This document shows positions 17,646 through 26,220 of a stretch of DNA of 39,845 bases, in pieces. The translations under genes and the position numbers were made by a program. The DNA is taken from contig CAWVSV010000009.1 of the NCBI GenBank assembly GCA_963933095.1, positions 1-39,845 of the forward strand, given 5' to 3'. The stretch is from UBA1124 sp963933095 (GTDB taxonomy: Bacteria > Pseudomonadota > Gammaproteobacteria > Pseudomonadales > Cellvibrionaceae). Positions within the stretch are counted from its first letter, which is position 1; every line of letters begins with the position of its first letter. The notes beneath the pieces were generated by a model. That model had not been told where the DNA came from. It worked only from the letters and a program-made list of their open reading frames with translations, and did not search any database.

Positions 17646-20600
17646 TCAGCCATCTGCACAGTGATCAAAACTGGTGCACAGCTGACTCGCCTGAGCCAAA
17701 TCGAGCAACTCACGCAAAGCCACAGAAAACATTGCGTAGTCAGGACTACCCGCTAATTTTAGATCGGCAATCATTACGTACCAGCGATCAAGCAAAACAC
17801 TATGCTGCCTGCACCACAGCTCAATACCTTCGCTAACGCTCTGCCCATCCGACATTAAATCAATAAGCGAGACCACCAATGTTCTAATTTGCCCTTCCAG
17901 ATCATCGATATATGTTTCCCGCGCCATTGCCTGCCAGTAATTATCGACGGACAGGGCCGCAATTTGTGTCGAGAAAACATTCAGACCCAGCATTTCACTG
18001 AAGCCAATATAAACTTCTAGCACCAGTTCAACACCGGCACCGCTTTCTCGGGCCGCCTCCACCACACTGAGGCCTGAATAAATATTGATGGGCACACTTG
18101 CGCGACGAGCAAATTCCTCGCCCACGCCCTGACCAAGCAAATTCTCATAGCGTCCTTGCCATGCCTCTTTTAACCCGCAATGCAAGTACTTCGGCAGTAA
18201 TTCAAAGGCCTTACTGATGGATGCGGCAAAAAACTCTACTTCGGCAGCCGGGTTGATACGGCTACGACGATTGCGTAATAACCAGCGTGTAGCTCGACGG
18301 ACTCGGCGCATAACCGCCGACATCATTTCTATTTGCAGTTTTGCCGAAATCTTATGATCGAGGGCGCGTATCTGCCGCCGACTGAAATCAAATTCAAATA
18401 TATCTCGCGCCGCAATATAGGCCTTAGCCACGTGTGCAACGCTCGAACCCGTCGACTCAACCAAGCGATGACAAAAACTAATCCCCATATTATCGACCAT
18501 GTCGTTGGCTACCTGAGTGGCGATAATTTCTCGCCTAAGGCGATGATTGTAGATTTGTTTTTTAAACTTTTTACGCAAAAGGGGCGGAAAAGCCGCCTCA
18601 ACCATAGAGGCAATATAGGCGTCCTCGGGCACATCAGAGTTCGCCAAATCTTCTTTTAATCCAGCTTTAACGTAGGAGATAAGCACAGACAACTCTGGCC
18701 GCGTGAGAAAAACGCTCGGAGAATGACGCTCGGCAATAGCATCATCTTCTGGTAAAAACTCCAACTGGCGGTTTAAACGGCCCTCATTTTCAAGGGTAAT
18801 CATGAGGCGGCGATACTCACCAATACGATAGCCAACTTCATCCTGAGCAACACTAATAGCCTGAGTTTGACTGTAGTTATTATCCAAAACCATCTCAGAT
18901 ACTTCAGTAGTCATTTTTACCAATAATAGGTTGCGCTGCTTTTCGGTCATATCCCCACAAATCACCAATTCATTTAGCAAAATCTTTATATTGACTTCGT
19001 GGTCAGAGCAATCCACACCGGCCGCATTATCAATAAAGTCAGTATTGCAGGCACCACCAGCCAAACTATATTCCACTCGCCCCTTTTGAGTAACACCAAG
19101 GTTCCCACCTTCACCAAACACCTTGCAACGCAACTGGCCGCCATTAATGCGCAGCGCATCATTGGCTTTGTCGCCAACATCAGCATGGGACTCACAACTA
19201 CTTTTAACATAAGTGCCTATCCCGCCATTCCAAATAAGATCCACCGGTGCCGACAACAAAGCGCTGATAAGCTCATTAGGCGAAAGCACGTTAACACCAA
19301 TCGCAAAACGCTTGCGCATTTCAGGACTGATGGCAATGGACTTAGCACTGCGACTAAAAACCCCACCACCGCTAGAAATAATTTTATTGTCATAGTCTTG
19401 CCAGGTACTTCTTGATGTTTGAAACAAGCGCTTGCGCTCGACAAAACTCGCGGCTAAACCCGGATTTGGGTCAATAAATATATGCTGATGATTAAAAGCG
19501 GCAATTAGGCAAATGTGCTCCGACAAAAGCATGCCGTTACCAAACACGTCGCCAGCCATATCACCGATACCTATGACACTAAAATCCTCCACTTGAATAT
19601 CCGTGCCCATCTCTTTGAAATGGCGCTGTACCGACACCCAAGCGCCTCGCGCCGTAATACCCATAGCTTTGTGGTCATAACCCTGACTACCGCCAGAGGC
19701 AAAGGCATCACCCAGCCAGTAGTTATATTTTTGCGAGATAGCATTGGCAATATCAGAAAAAGTGGCCGTACCTTTATCGGCGGCCACGACTAAATATGGG
19801 TCATCTTCATCCAAACGAACAACCTGTGGAGGTGGAACTAACTCGCCATCATGCAAGTTGTCAGTCACATCTAGCAGTCCGCGAATAAAGGTTTGATAGC
19901 AGGCCACGCCCTCGGCCATAAACTCTTCGCGATTGGATCCATTAGGCAGCTGTTTTGCGACAAAACCGCCCTTAGCCCCACTGGGTACTATGACGGCATT
20001 TTTTACTTGTTGCGCCTTAACCAGTCCCAGCACTTCAGTACGGTAATCTTGCAGCCGATCTGACCAGCGCAAGCCGCCTCTGGCGACTTTACCACCGCGT
20101 AAGTGCACTCCCTCAACTCGCGGAGAGTAAACGAAGATTTCAAACAGAGGCCGCGGCTCTGGGATATTATCAATATTGCGTGGTGCTAATTTTAAGGAAA
20201 TGAAATCGCGATTTTCACCCGCTTCATTTTTTCGAAAGAAGTTGGTGCGCAATGTACCTTCAATCATTTCGACATAGCGCCGTATAACTTGATCTTCGTT
20301 AAGCGATTGAACCTGCTCTAGTGAGTCGATAATTTTTCGATGCAAGCGTTCTATGCGCTGCAACTCTTTGGCGCCACCTTTGTTAATTTTCGGGTCAAAC
20401 TTGGATTTAAACAAAGCGACAAGATTGCGAGTTATGTCAAGGTGATTAGCTAGGGTGTCGGCTATATACGACTGACTAAAATTAAATGCCGTCTGCTTCA
20501 TGTAGCGGGCATAGACTCGCAAAAGCGCCACCTCGCGCCAGTCAAGCCGTGCCCCTAAGACTAAGCGATTAAAGGCATCACTGTCGGTATATTTAAACCA

Positions 20601-22541
20601 AATCGCCTCAAAAGCCTGCTGAAAATGTTCTTTAACGGCTCGCATAACAATATCGGTATTCAGGTTAAAGCGCAGATAAAAATCGTGTAAATAAATATCC
20701 CTGCCGCTCGACTCTTGAATTTTATAGGGCTGCTCTCCCACCACGCGCAGACCCAAGTGCTCAAGCACAGGCACCACATCGGATAACTCCACAAGGGTAT
20801 CGCGATGAAAAACCTTAAAACGGACAATATTATTATCGACACCTGCCGGACGGTAAAAACTCATAGCTATTGACTGCTCGTCAGTCAGCGCCTCTATACG
20901 AGCTATATCGAGTACAGCGCTGCGGCCGTCGTAACTGTCCCGATAGGCCGAGCAAAAGCCTTCGCTATATGTTTGGAATAAACGCATGCCACTTTCTTCG
21001 CCGCAAGATTCAATAATGGTCTCTCGCAATAGGTCATCCCAAGTTTTGGCCAAATCTATGACACGGAGCTCAAGCTTGGCGACATTAAATTCTATCGTAT
21101 CGCTCGGATCGATTCGAAACACTACATGGACCCTGGCCAAAATAGATTCTGAAAAATGCGTGGTAAATTCAAGCTCCTTGGCATTAATAGCGTCCGATAA
21201 CATCTCTTGAATACGTATGCGCATGCGCGTGTTAAAGATATCTCGAGGAATGTAAATTAATGCGGTAACAAACTTACTATAGGAATCTTTGCGCATAAAC
21301 AGCCGAACCCTATAGCGCTCATTAATGCGGGAAACGCTGCTAGCAGTTTCAAACAAATCAGAGGAATTACTTAAAAAAAGCTCATCGCGCGGAAAAGTTT
21401 CAAGCACCTGCTGTAACTGCTTGCCACTATGGCTGCGCAAGTCAAGTCCCGAGCGCTGAAGTACATGGGTCACTTTTTGTCTTATTAAGGGGATATTGTA
21501 GGGTGAAAAAGTGTATACCGATGAGGTATACAACCCCAAAAAGCGGCTCTCGCCACATACTTTGCCTTCTGTATCGTAGCGTTTAACGATTATATAGTCA
21601 GAGTAGGCTTGGCGATGAACTCGCGAACGCACCGATGATTTAGAGAAGGTAAGTGCCTGTGGCGCCAAATGAAATCGCGCCATACCTGCATTAAAACTGT
21701 CGATTTCCATACTCGGTTTAACTTGATTGTGCTGCTTGAATAAGCCTTTTCTAGATTTGGTCAGCTCTTCTAGGCAGCGCCCAGCCTCTTTGGTTACGAA
21801 GGCATGCTCTGAATAACCAAGAAAGGTAAAGTGATTAGCGCCGAGCCACTGCAAAAAATCACAACTCTCCTGCACCATACCAGACATAAGATTGGGGGCC
21901 ACCTCCCCTAGGTGCTGCTTAACACTGTTCAGCTCAGTCAAGATCGCACTATAGTCAGTGACAACCACTGCAACATCAGCCAGCACATCCAGCATTGATT
22001 GACGCAGACCGCTTATTTCATCGGCATCGGTATTTTTGCCTATCTCTATATAGATAAAAGCCTCGTCGCAGCCACTTTCGTCAGAGCCGAGCGACAGCAA
22101 TTTGCCGGAATTATTTCGCCGCACTTTAACGACGGTACTTTTAATGGTGTTTATGGCAATATTTCGACGCGTCAATTCCATTCGAATAGAATCAACCAAA
22201 AAAGGCATATTGCTCTGCAATACCAGTAAAGCAGTATGGTTACTGACCCAGCCATCTTCATCTAAAACAGGGTTTAGCAGCGTCGCTTTGGGGGCGCCCA
22301 CTTCGCGTAGCGCCAAAAACAACCAGCAGTTGTAGGCCATACCGAAGACGTCATCAAGCTGGCGGCCTTCCAAATCTTCCAAGGAGAAACAGTCAAAATA
22401 CTGACAACAAAAACTCTCAAATGCGTCGGCATCAGCGCCACTGAGCCGCTGTTGGGCGCAGTGTGCAACTGCGGTGATCAGTTCTTGCTGTGTCATTGAT
22501 GATATTGAGCTGACATAATCGTGAATGTCGCGATCAGACAT
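17646..22541 (-). CDS. gdhB: NAD-specific glutamate dehydrogenase, large (GdhB) type
   Basis: Very large cytoplasmic enzyme that deaminates glutamate to 2-oxoglutarate and ammonia with NAD+, a catabolic role. The 1,631-aa length matches the ~180-kDa class first studied in Streptomyces and Pseudomonas (about 1,620 aa). The N-terminal ~700 residues carry the ACT-like regulatory regions of the class. The catalytic core has VHLRGGKVARGGLRWSDR, the lysine in VPSGAKGGFVAK (about Lys857) and DDPYLVVAADKGTATFSD. The NAD-binding stretch is GIGDMAGDVFGNGMLLSEH (about 985-1005). A ~500-residue C-terminal region follows. I start at ATG 22541 (MSDRDIHDYVSS), with AGGGG 8 nt upstream, not at the in-frame upstream codon at 22604. 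It is divergent from the moxR operon with 265 bp between. Confidence 0.97.
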   Translation of the reverse strand: MSDRDIHDYVSSISSMTQQELITAVAHCAQQRLSGADADAFESFCCQYFDCFSLEDLEGRQLDDVFGMAYNCWLFLALREVGAPKATLLNPVLDEDGWVSNHTALLVLQSNMPFLVDSIRMELTRRNIAINTIKSTVVKVRRNNSGKLLSLGSDESGCDEAFIYIEIGKNTDADEISGLRQSMLDVLADVAVVVTDYSAILTELNSVKQHLGEVAPNLMSGMVQESCDFLQWLGANHFTFLGYSEHAFVTKEAGRCLEELTKSRKGLFKQHNQVKPSMEIDSFNAGMARFHLAPQALTFSKSSVRSRVHRQAYSDYIIVKRYDTEGKVCGESRFLGLYTSSVYTFSPYNIPLIRQKVTHVLQRSGLDLRSHSGKQLQQVLETFPRDELFLSNSSDLFETASSVSRINERYRVRLFMRKDSYSKFVTALIYIPRDIFNTRMRIRIQEMLSDAINAKELEFTTHFSESILARVHVVFRIDPSDTIEFNVAKLELRVIDLAKTWDDLLRETIIESCGEESGMRLFQTYSEGFCSAYRDSYDGRSAVLDIARIEALTDEQSIAMSFYRPAGVDNNIVRFKVFHRDTLVELSDVVPVLEHLGLRVVGEQPYKIQESSGRDIYLHDFYLRFNLNTDIVMRAVKEHFQQAFEAIWFKYTDSDAFNRLVLGARLDWREVALLRVYARYMKQTAFNFSQSYIADTLANHLDITRNLVALFKSKFDPKINKGGAKELQRIERLHRKIIDSLEQVQSLNEDQVIRRYVEMIEGTLRTNFFRKNEAGENRDFISLKLAPRNIDNIPEPRPLFEIFVYSPRVEGVHLRGGKVARGGLRWSDRLQDYRTEVLGLVKAQQVKNAVIVPSGAKGGFVAKQLPNGSNREEFMAEGVACYQTFIRGLLDVTDNLHDGELVPPPQVVRLDEDDPYLVVAADKGTATFSDIANAISQKYNYWLGDAFASGGSQGYDHKAMGITARGAWVSVQRHFKEMGTDIQVEDFSVIGIGDMAGDVFGNGMLLSEHICLIAAFNHQHIFIDPNPGLAASFVERKRLFQTSRSTWQDYDNKIISSGGGVFSRSAKSIAISPEMRKRFAIGVNVLSPNELISALLSAPVDLIWNGGIGTYVKSSCESHADVGDKANDALRINGGQLRCKVFGEGGNLGVTQKGRVEYSLAGGACNTDFIDNAAGVDCSDHEVNIKILLNELVICGDMTEKQRNLLLVKMTTEVSEMVLDNNYSQTQAISVAQDEVGYRIGEYRRLMITLENEGRLNRQLEFLPEDDAIAERHSPSVFLTRPELSVLISYVKAGLKEDLANSDVPEDAYIASMVEAAFPPLLRKKFKKQIYNHRLRREIIATQVANDMVDNMGISFCHRLVESTGSSVAHVAKAYIAARDIFEFDFSRRQIRALDHKISAKLQIEMMSAVMRRVRRATRWLLRNRRSRINPAAEVEFFAASISKAFELLPKYLHCGLKEAWQGRYENLLGQGVGEEFARRASVPINIYSGLSVVEAARESGAGVELVLEVYIGFSEMLGLNVFSTQIAALSVDNYWQAMARETYIDDLEGQIRTLVVSLIDLMSDGQSVSEGIELWCRQHSVLLDRWYVMIADLKLAGSPDYAMFSVALRELLDLAQASQLCTSFDHCADG

Positions 22542-22806
22542 GCTGAAAACCCCTATGTACGGTGTCCGTGGGATGATTCCGACTATAAATAATATTAATG
22601 CCACTTAGAACTTGCATAGTTTCTTTTAAGCATAGACCATGCTGCTGGAACTTTTTTGTCCGTTACAAGTCAGTTATTACACAGGCGCAATAAAGTTACT
22701 GGCTGAATTAGCATTGCGGACCAACTGCCAGTATTTTGAGCGTTTAAAAAATCAAGCTAACGCGGTTTAAAAGCCGGCCTACAAGCCTAACAACAGATAT
22801 AACATT

Positions 22807-23778
22807 ATGTCTATTTCAAGCCCAGAACACCAACGTATTAGTGCATTACGCGACTGGCTCAGCAATCAAATTGTCGGCCAAGAACACCTTGTAGAACGTA
22901 TGTTGATTAGCTTGCTTGCTGACGGTCATCTTCTAGTTGAAGGTGCGCCTGGGCTTGCCAAAACTAAAGCTATTAAAACTTTGGCTGATGGTATCGAGGG
23001 CGATTTTCACCGTATTCAATTCACCCCAGATCTGCTGCCATCGGATGTTACCGGCACCGACATATACCGCCCCGAAAATGGCACATTTGAATTCCAGCCC
23101 GGCCCCATATTCAACAACTTGGCACTGGCCGATGAAATTAACCGCGCGCCCGCAAAGGTGCAATCAGCGCTGCTCGAGGCCATGGCTGAGAGTCAGGTCA
23201 GTGTCGGCCGTAAAACCTACCAGTTACCTGAACTATTTATGGTAATGGCAACCCAAAACCCTATTGAGCAAGAGGGCACCTACCCTTTGCCTGAAGCACA
23301 ACTCGATCGCTTTTTACTGCATGTCACGGTTGGCTACCCGTCACTTGAAGCCGAAAAGAAGATACTGCATTTGGCTCGCGCAGAAGCCAGTCAGAGTGAG
23401 ATTAGCCAGCCAGAACGAATTTCTCAGGCGGATATATTCAGTGCTCGCGCACAGATACTAGACATTCATATGAGTGACAGTGTCGAAAATTACATCGTGC
23501 ATTTAGTTGATGCGAGTCGAAGGCCGACTGGCCTAGATGCCGAGTTAGCGCAATGGCTCGAGTTTGGCGTAAGCCCCCGTGGGACCATTGCCTTAGATCG
23601 CTGTTCTCGCGCCCATGCTTGGCTGGCGGGCAAAGATTTTGTCAGCCCTGATGATGTTCAGGCTGTTATTCACGACATATTCCGCCATCGGTTAATTCTC
23701 AGCTTTGAAGCCGAGGCAACAGGCGTGAGCAGTGACCAAGTCATAGACCGCCTGTTAAACCTTGTCAGTGCGGTTTAA
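22807..23778 (+). CDS. MoxR-family AAA+ ATPase
   Basis: AAA+ ATPase of the MoxR family (323 aa), thought to act as a chaperone or remodelling factor for vWA-domain partners. Walker A is GAPGLAKT (46-53) and Walker B is LALADEINRAPAKVQSALLE. Sensor 1 is MATQNPIEQEGTYPLPEAQLDRF, and a lid domain follows with SPRGTIALDRCSRAHA. First gene of a six-gene operon (DUF58, DUF4381, two vWA proteins, BatD), which is the usual company of this MoxR subfamily. The next gene starts 9 bp after the stop. ATG 22807 lacks a good ribosome binding site. The gene is divergent from gdhB. Confidence 0.95.
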   Translation: MSISSPEHQRISALRDWLSNQIVGQEHLVERMLISLLADGHLLVEGAPGLAKTKAIKTLADGIEGDFHRIQFTPDLLPSDVTGTDIYRPENGTFEFQPGPIFNNLALADEINRAPAKVQSALLEAMAESQVSVGRKTYQLPELFMVMATQNPIEQEGTYPLPEAQLDRFLLHVTVGYPSLEAEKKILHLARAEASQSEISQPERISQADIFSARAQILDIHMSDSVENYIVHLVDASRRPTGLDAELAQWLEFGVSPRGTIALDRCSRAHAWLAGKDFVSPDDVQAVIHDIFRHRLILSFEAEATGVSSDQVIDRLLNLVSAV

Positions 23779-23787
23779 TCGCTGATA

Positions 23788-24762
23788 ATGAAGACGCCCA
23801 CACAACATTTTTTGCAGATGCGCCCGCAGGGTGCTTACGCGCAGATTGATGATTTACTGCGACTACGCTTTAGTTCTCGAGATTTATTACTGAGCGCCAA
23901 ACGCCCGGCAACTAGCTTGCTAGCGGGAGGCAAACGCACTCGATTTCGCGGCCGCGGTATAGATTTTGAGGAGGTTCGTCTTTATCAGGCGGGCGATGAC
24001 ATTCGATCGATCGACTGGCGCGTTACCGCGCGCACTCAAGTGACCCACACCAAACTGTTTAGTGAAGAGCGCGAACGACCGATTTTTATTGCCTGCGATT
24101 TGCGTTCACCAATGTTTTTTGGCACCAAGCAATGTTTTAAATCGGTCTTGGCCAGCCACCTAGCCACCTCATTGGGGTGGGCAGCGTTGTCCGGATCCGA
24201 CCGCGTTGGGGGCTTGGTTTTTGGTGACAGTGATCACCGCGATATACGTCCAAAACGCAGTAAACACGCACTACTGGAGTTCATTCACCAACTGCATAGC
24301 TACGGCCACAAGCTAAACAAACCTTTTGCCACCAATGGCACTAACAGTCTGTTAAATATCTTAAAAAATAGTCGACGCCACGCCAAGCCTGGCAGCGCCG
24401 TATTTATCATTAGTGACTTTCATGACTTTAATAACGACTGTGAACGGCAGCTTTTTCAACTCTCGCGTCACAGTGATGTGACCCTTTTTCATATTGGCGA
24501 CCCCATGGAAAAGTCACTACCTGCTGCCTCTGGCATGAATGTTACTGACGGCGTATCTAAGCGGGCTTTGGGCACATTGGATACCGGCTTTGCCAAGCAA
24601 TATCGCAAATCTGCCGGTGAGCACGCACAGTATTTACAGCACAGCTGCCAGAAGCTCGGCATTACTCTGGCAGGTTTCAGCACCGATGGCGACCCACAGG
24701 CACAACTGCAAGAACTCTATGGCCGCAGCCGCAGCAGCACCAAGGTACAATCCACAATATGA
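23788..24762 (+). CDS. DUF58 domain protein
   Basis: 324-aa member of the DUF58 family, the invariant partner of MoxR ATPases. The family hallmark is clear: GRGIDFEEVRLYQAGDDIRSIDWRVTART..., shown here only in part, at about residues 52-80, with the invariant D-x3-IDW motif. It is followed by KLFSEERERPIFIACDLRSPM, the start of a vWA-like fold. No signal peptide or membrane helix is seen, so it is probably cytoplasmic; longer DUF58 paralogues carry two N-terminal helices that are absent here. The molecular role is unknown. The stop codon overlaps the next gene's start in ATGA, indicating translational coupling. Confidence 0.92.
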   Translation: MKTPTQHFLQMRPQGAYAQIDDLLRLRFSSRDLLLSAKRPATSLLAGGKRTRFRGRGIDFEEVRLYQAGDDIRSIDWRVTARTQVTHTKLFSEERERPIFIACDLRSPMFFGTKQCFKSVLASHLATSLGWAALSGSDRVGGLVFGDSDHRDIRPKRSKHALLEFIHQLHSYGHKLNKPFATNGTNSLLNILKNSRRHAKPGSAVFIISDFHDFNNDCERQLFQLSRHSDVTLFHIGDPMEKSLPAASGMNVTDGVSKRALGTLDTGFAKQYRKSAGEHAQYLQHSCQKLGITLAGFSTDGDPQAQLQELYGRSRSSTKVQSTI

Positions 24763-25265
24763 ACCCAGAAGCCGATCCATTAGCGCAGTTGCGCGATATA
24801 CATCTGCCTGAAGCTATTGGTATATGGCCGCCCGCCCCCGGCTGGTGGCTACTGCTGACGTTCGGTATTGTTTTGCTGGCATGGCTGTACTGCAATCTTC
24901 GTGCGCGCCGCAGAGCTAGCGCCTATCGCCGCAACGCCAAAAAACTATTGACTAATTATTGGCTACAACTGCAGGCTGGTGGCGATCAAAAAATCTATCT
25001 AGAAAACCTGCTAATCGTTTTACGCCGTACCGCATTGAGCTTTGCACCCAGCGCAGCATCGCTCACGGGCGAGTCGTGGTTGGTATTTCTCGACAACCAC
25101 AGTATCGACACCAAGGCCAAATATCAGTCGGAACTCGGACAATTACTGCTCACAGAGCCCTATCGCGCTAAACCACAAGTATCCGCATCGCAACTGCTGC
25201 AGCTGCATCAATTAGCACTGCAGTGGGTAACTAATCACCAGCACCGGAGCGTCACAGATGCTTGA
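24759..25265 (+). CDS. DUF4381 single-pass membrane protein
   Basis: 168-aa protein with the layout of DUF4381, a family found in MoxR/Bat-type operons of proteobacteria. The N-terminal ~27 residues (PLAQLRDIHLPEAIGIWPPAPG) form the conserved periplasmic segment. One membrane helix follows (about 28-46, GWWLLLTFGIVLLAWLY), then a basic stop-transfer region (RARRRASAYRRNAKK) and a cytoplasmic helical domain. GESWLVFLD near residues 104-112 is a recognisable family feature. It starts inside the DUF58 stop (ATGA overlap) and its own stop overlaps the next start by 8 nt (ATGCTTGA). It is presumably a stoichiometric member of the membrane complex. Function unknown. Confidence 0.88.
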   Translation: MNPEADPLAQLRDIHLPEAIGIWPPAPGWWLLLTFGIVLLAWLYCNLRARRRASAYRRNAKKLLTNYWLQLQAGGDQKIYLENLLIVLRRTALSFAPSAASLTGESWLVFLDNHSIDTKAKYQSELGQLLLTEPYRAKPQVSASQLLQLHQLALQWVTNHQHRSVTDA

Positions 25266-26220
25266 GTTTGACTGGCCATATATGTGGTTTCTGCTGCCAC
25301 TACCACTGCTCGGCTACTGGTTATTGCCGCGCCTAGAGCGCAGCGAAGCCTCGCTGCGAGTACCGTTTTTTGAACAACTTGAACACCTTTCTCAAACGCC
25401 TAACAGCAATCAAAGATTACCTGCGTTAAAAACGCTAGCGCTTATCAGTTTTTGGAGTCTGTTACTGCTGGCTAGCAGCGGTCCCAAGTGGGTCGGCGAG
25501 TCTGTCAGCCTACCGACTACCGGTCGTGATTTACTGCTAGCTGTGGACATTTCTAATAGTATGCGTGAAAACGATGTTGTCTTTCGCAATGAACGATTTA
25601 CCCGTTTACAGGCGGTTAAAGGCGTTGTAGGTGAATTTGTTGAACGCCGCCAGGGCGATCGTCTTGGCTTGATTCTTTTTGGCACCAAGGCCTATGTACA
25701 AGCCCCGCTTACCTTTGACCGTCTCACCGTTAAAACATTGCTGCAAGAGGCACAGGAAGGTTTTGCCGGACCCGCCACAGCCATTGGCGACGCCATTGGC
25801 TTGAGTATTAAGCGTCTGCAAAAACGCCCAGAAAATCACCGCGCACTGATACTGTTAACCGACGGTTCTAACACCGCGGGTTCGATTGAGCCGATCAAAG
25901 CGGCAGAGCTTGCCGCTTTGGAACAAGTTAAAATTTACACCATCGGCTTCACCGGTTTGTCCGGATCACGTATCGACAGTGCTGTACTCACCGATATAGC
26001 CAACAAAACAGGTGGCCAAGCGTTCTTTGCCAATAGTCCAGAAGACTTATTCGCTATTTTTGCCGAACTCGACAAGTTAGAGCCCAGCGAGCAAAAAGCG
26101 GAAACCTACCGTCCCAGCGCCGCTTTATTTTACTGGCCACTTGGCGCCGCCTTTGGGCTTAGTGTGCTAATGGCGCTAGCGCGCCTGCTTGAATCTGTTC
26201 GGCAGAGGCAATCGAGATGA
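25258..26220 (+). CDS. batA: BatA-like vWA membrane protein
   Basis: 320-aa protein with two N-terminal membrane helices (about 6-23 and 61-75), a von Willebrand factor A domain and a C-terminal helix (about 288-305). The metal-ion-dependent adhesion site DxSxS is intact as Asp97-Ser99-Ser101 (AVDISNSMREND). The later MIDAS threonine and aspartate lie in ILLTDGSNTAG. This is the BatA layout described in Bacteroides aerotolerance loci and Leptospira. The role in proteobacteria is not settled; envelope stress and oxidative stress have both been proposed. The vWA domain should sit between membrane helices and recruit protein partners. It is coupled to both neighbours by overlapping start and stop codons. 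The symbol is by family resemblance only. Confidence 0.88.
   Translation: MLEFDWPYMWFLLPLPLLGYWLLPRLERSEASLRVPFFEQLEHLSQTPNSNQRLPALKTLALISFWSLLLLASSGPKWVGESVSLPTTGRDLLLAVDISNSMRENDVVFRNERFTRLQAVKGVVGEFVERRQGDRLGLILFGTKAYVQAPLTFDRLTVKTLLQEAQEGFAGPATAIGDAIGLSIKRLQKRPENHRALILLTDGSNTAGSIEPIKAAELAALEQVKIYTIGFTGLSGSRIDSAVLTDIANKTGGQAFFANSPEDLFAIFAELDKLEPSEQKAETYRPSAALFYWPLGAAFGLSVLMALARLLESVRQRQSR

Noticed and set aside
18999..19415. 138-codon plus-strand frame inside gdhB
   Set aside because: Antisense shadow of the conserved catalytic region; similar frames occur throughout this long gene.
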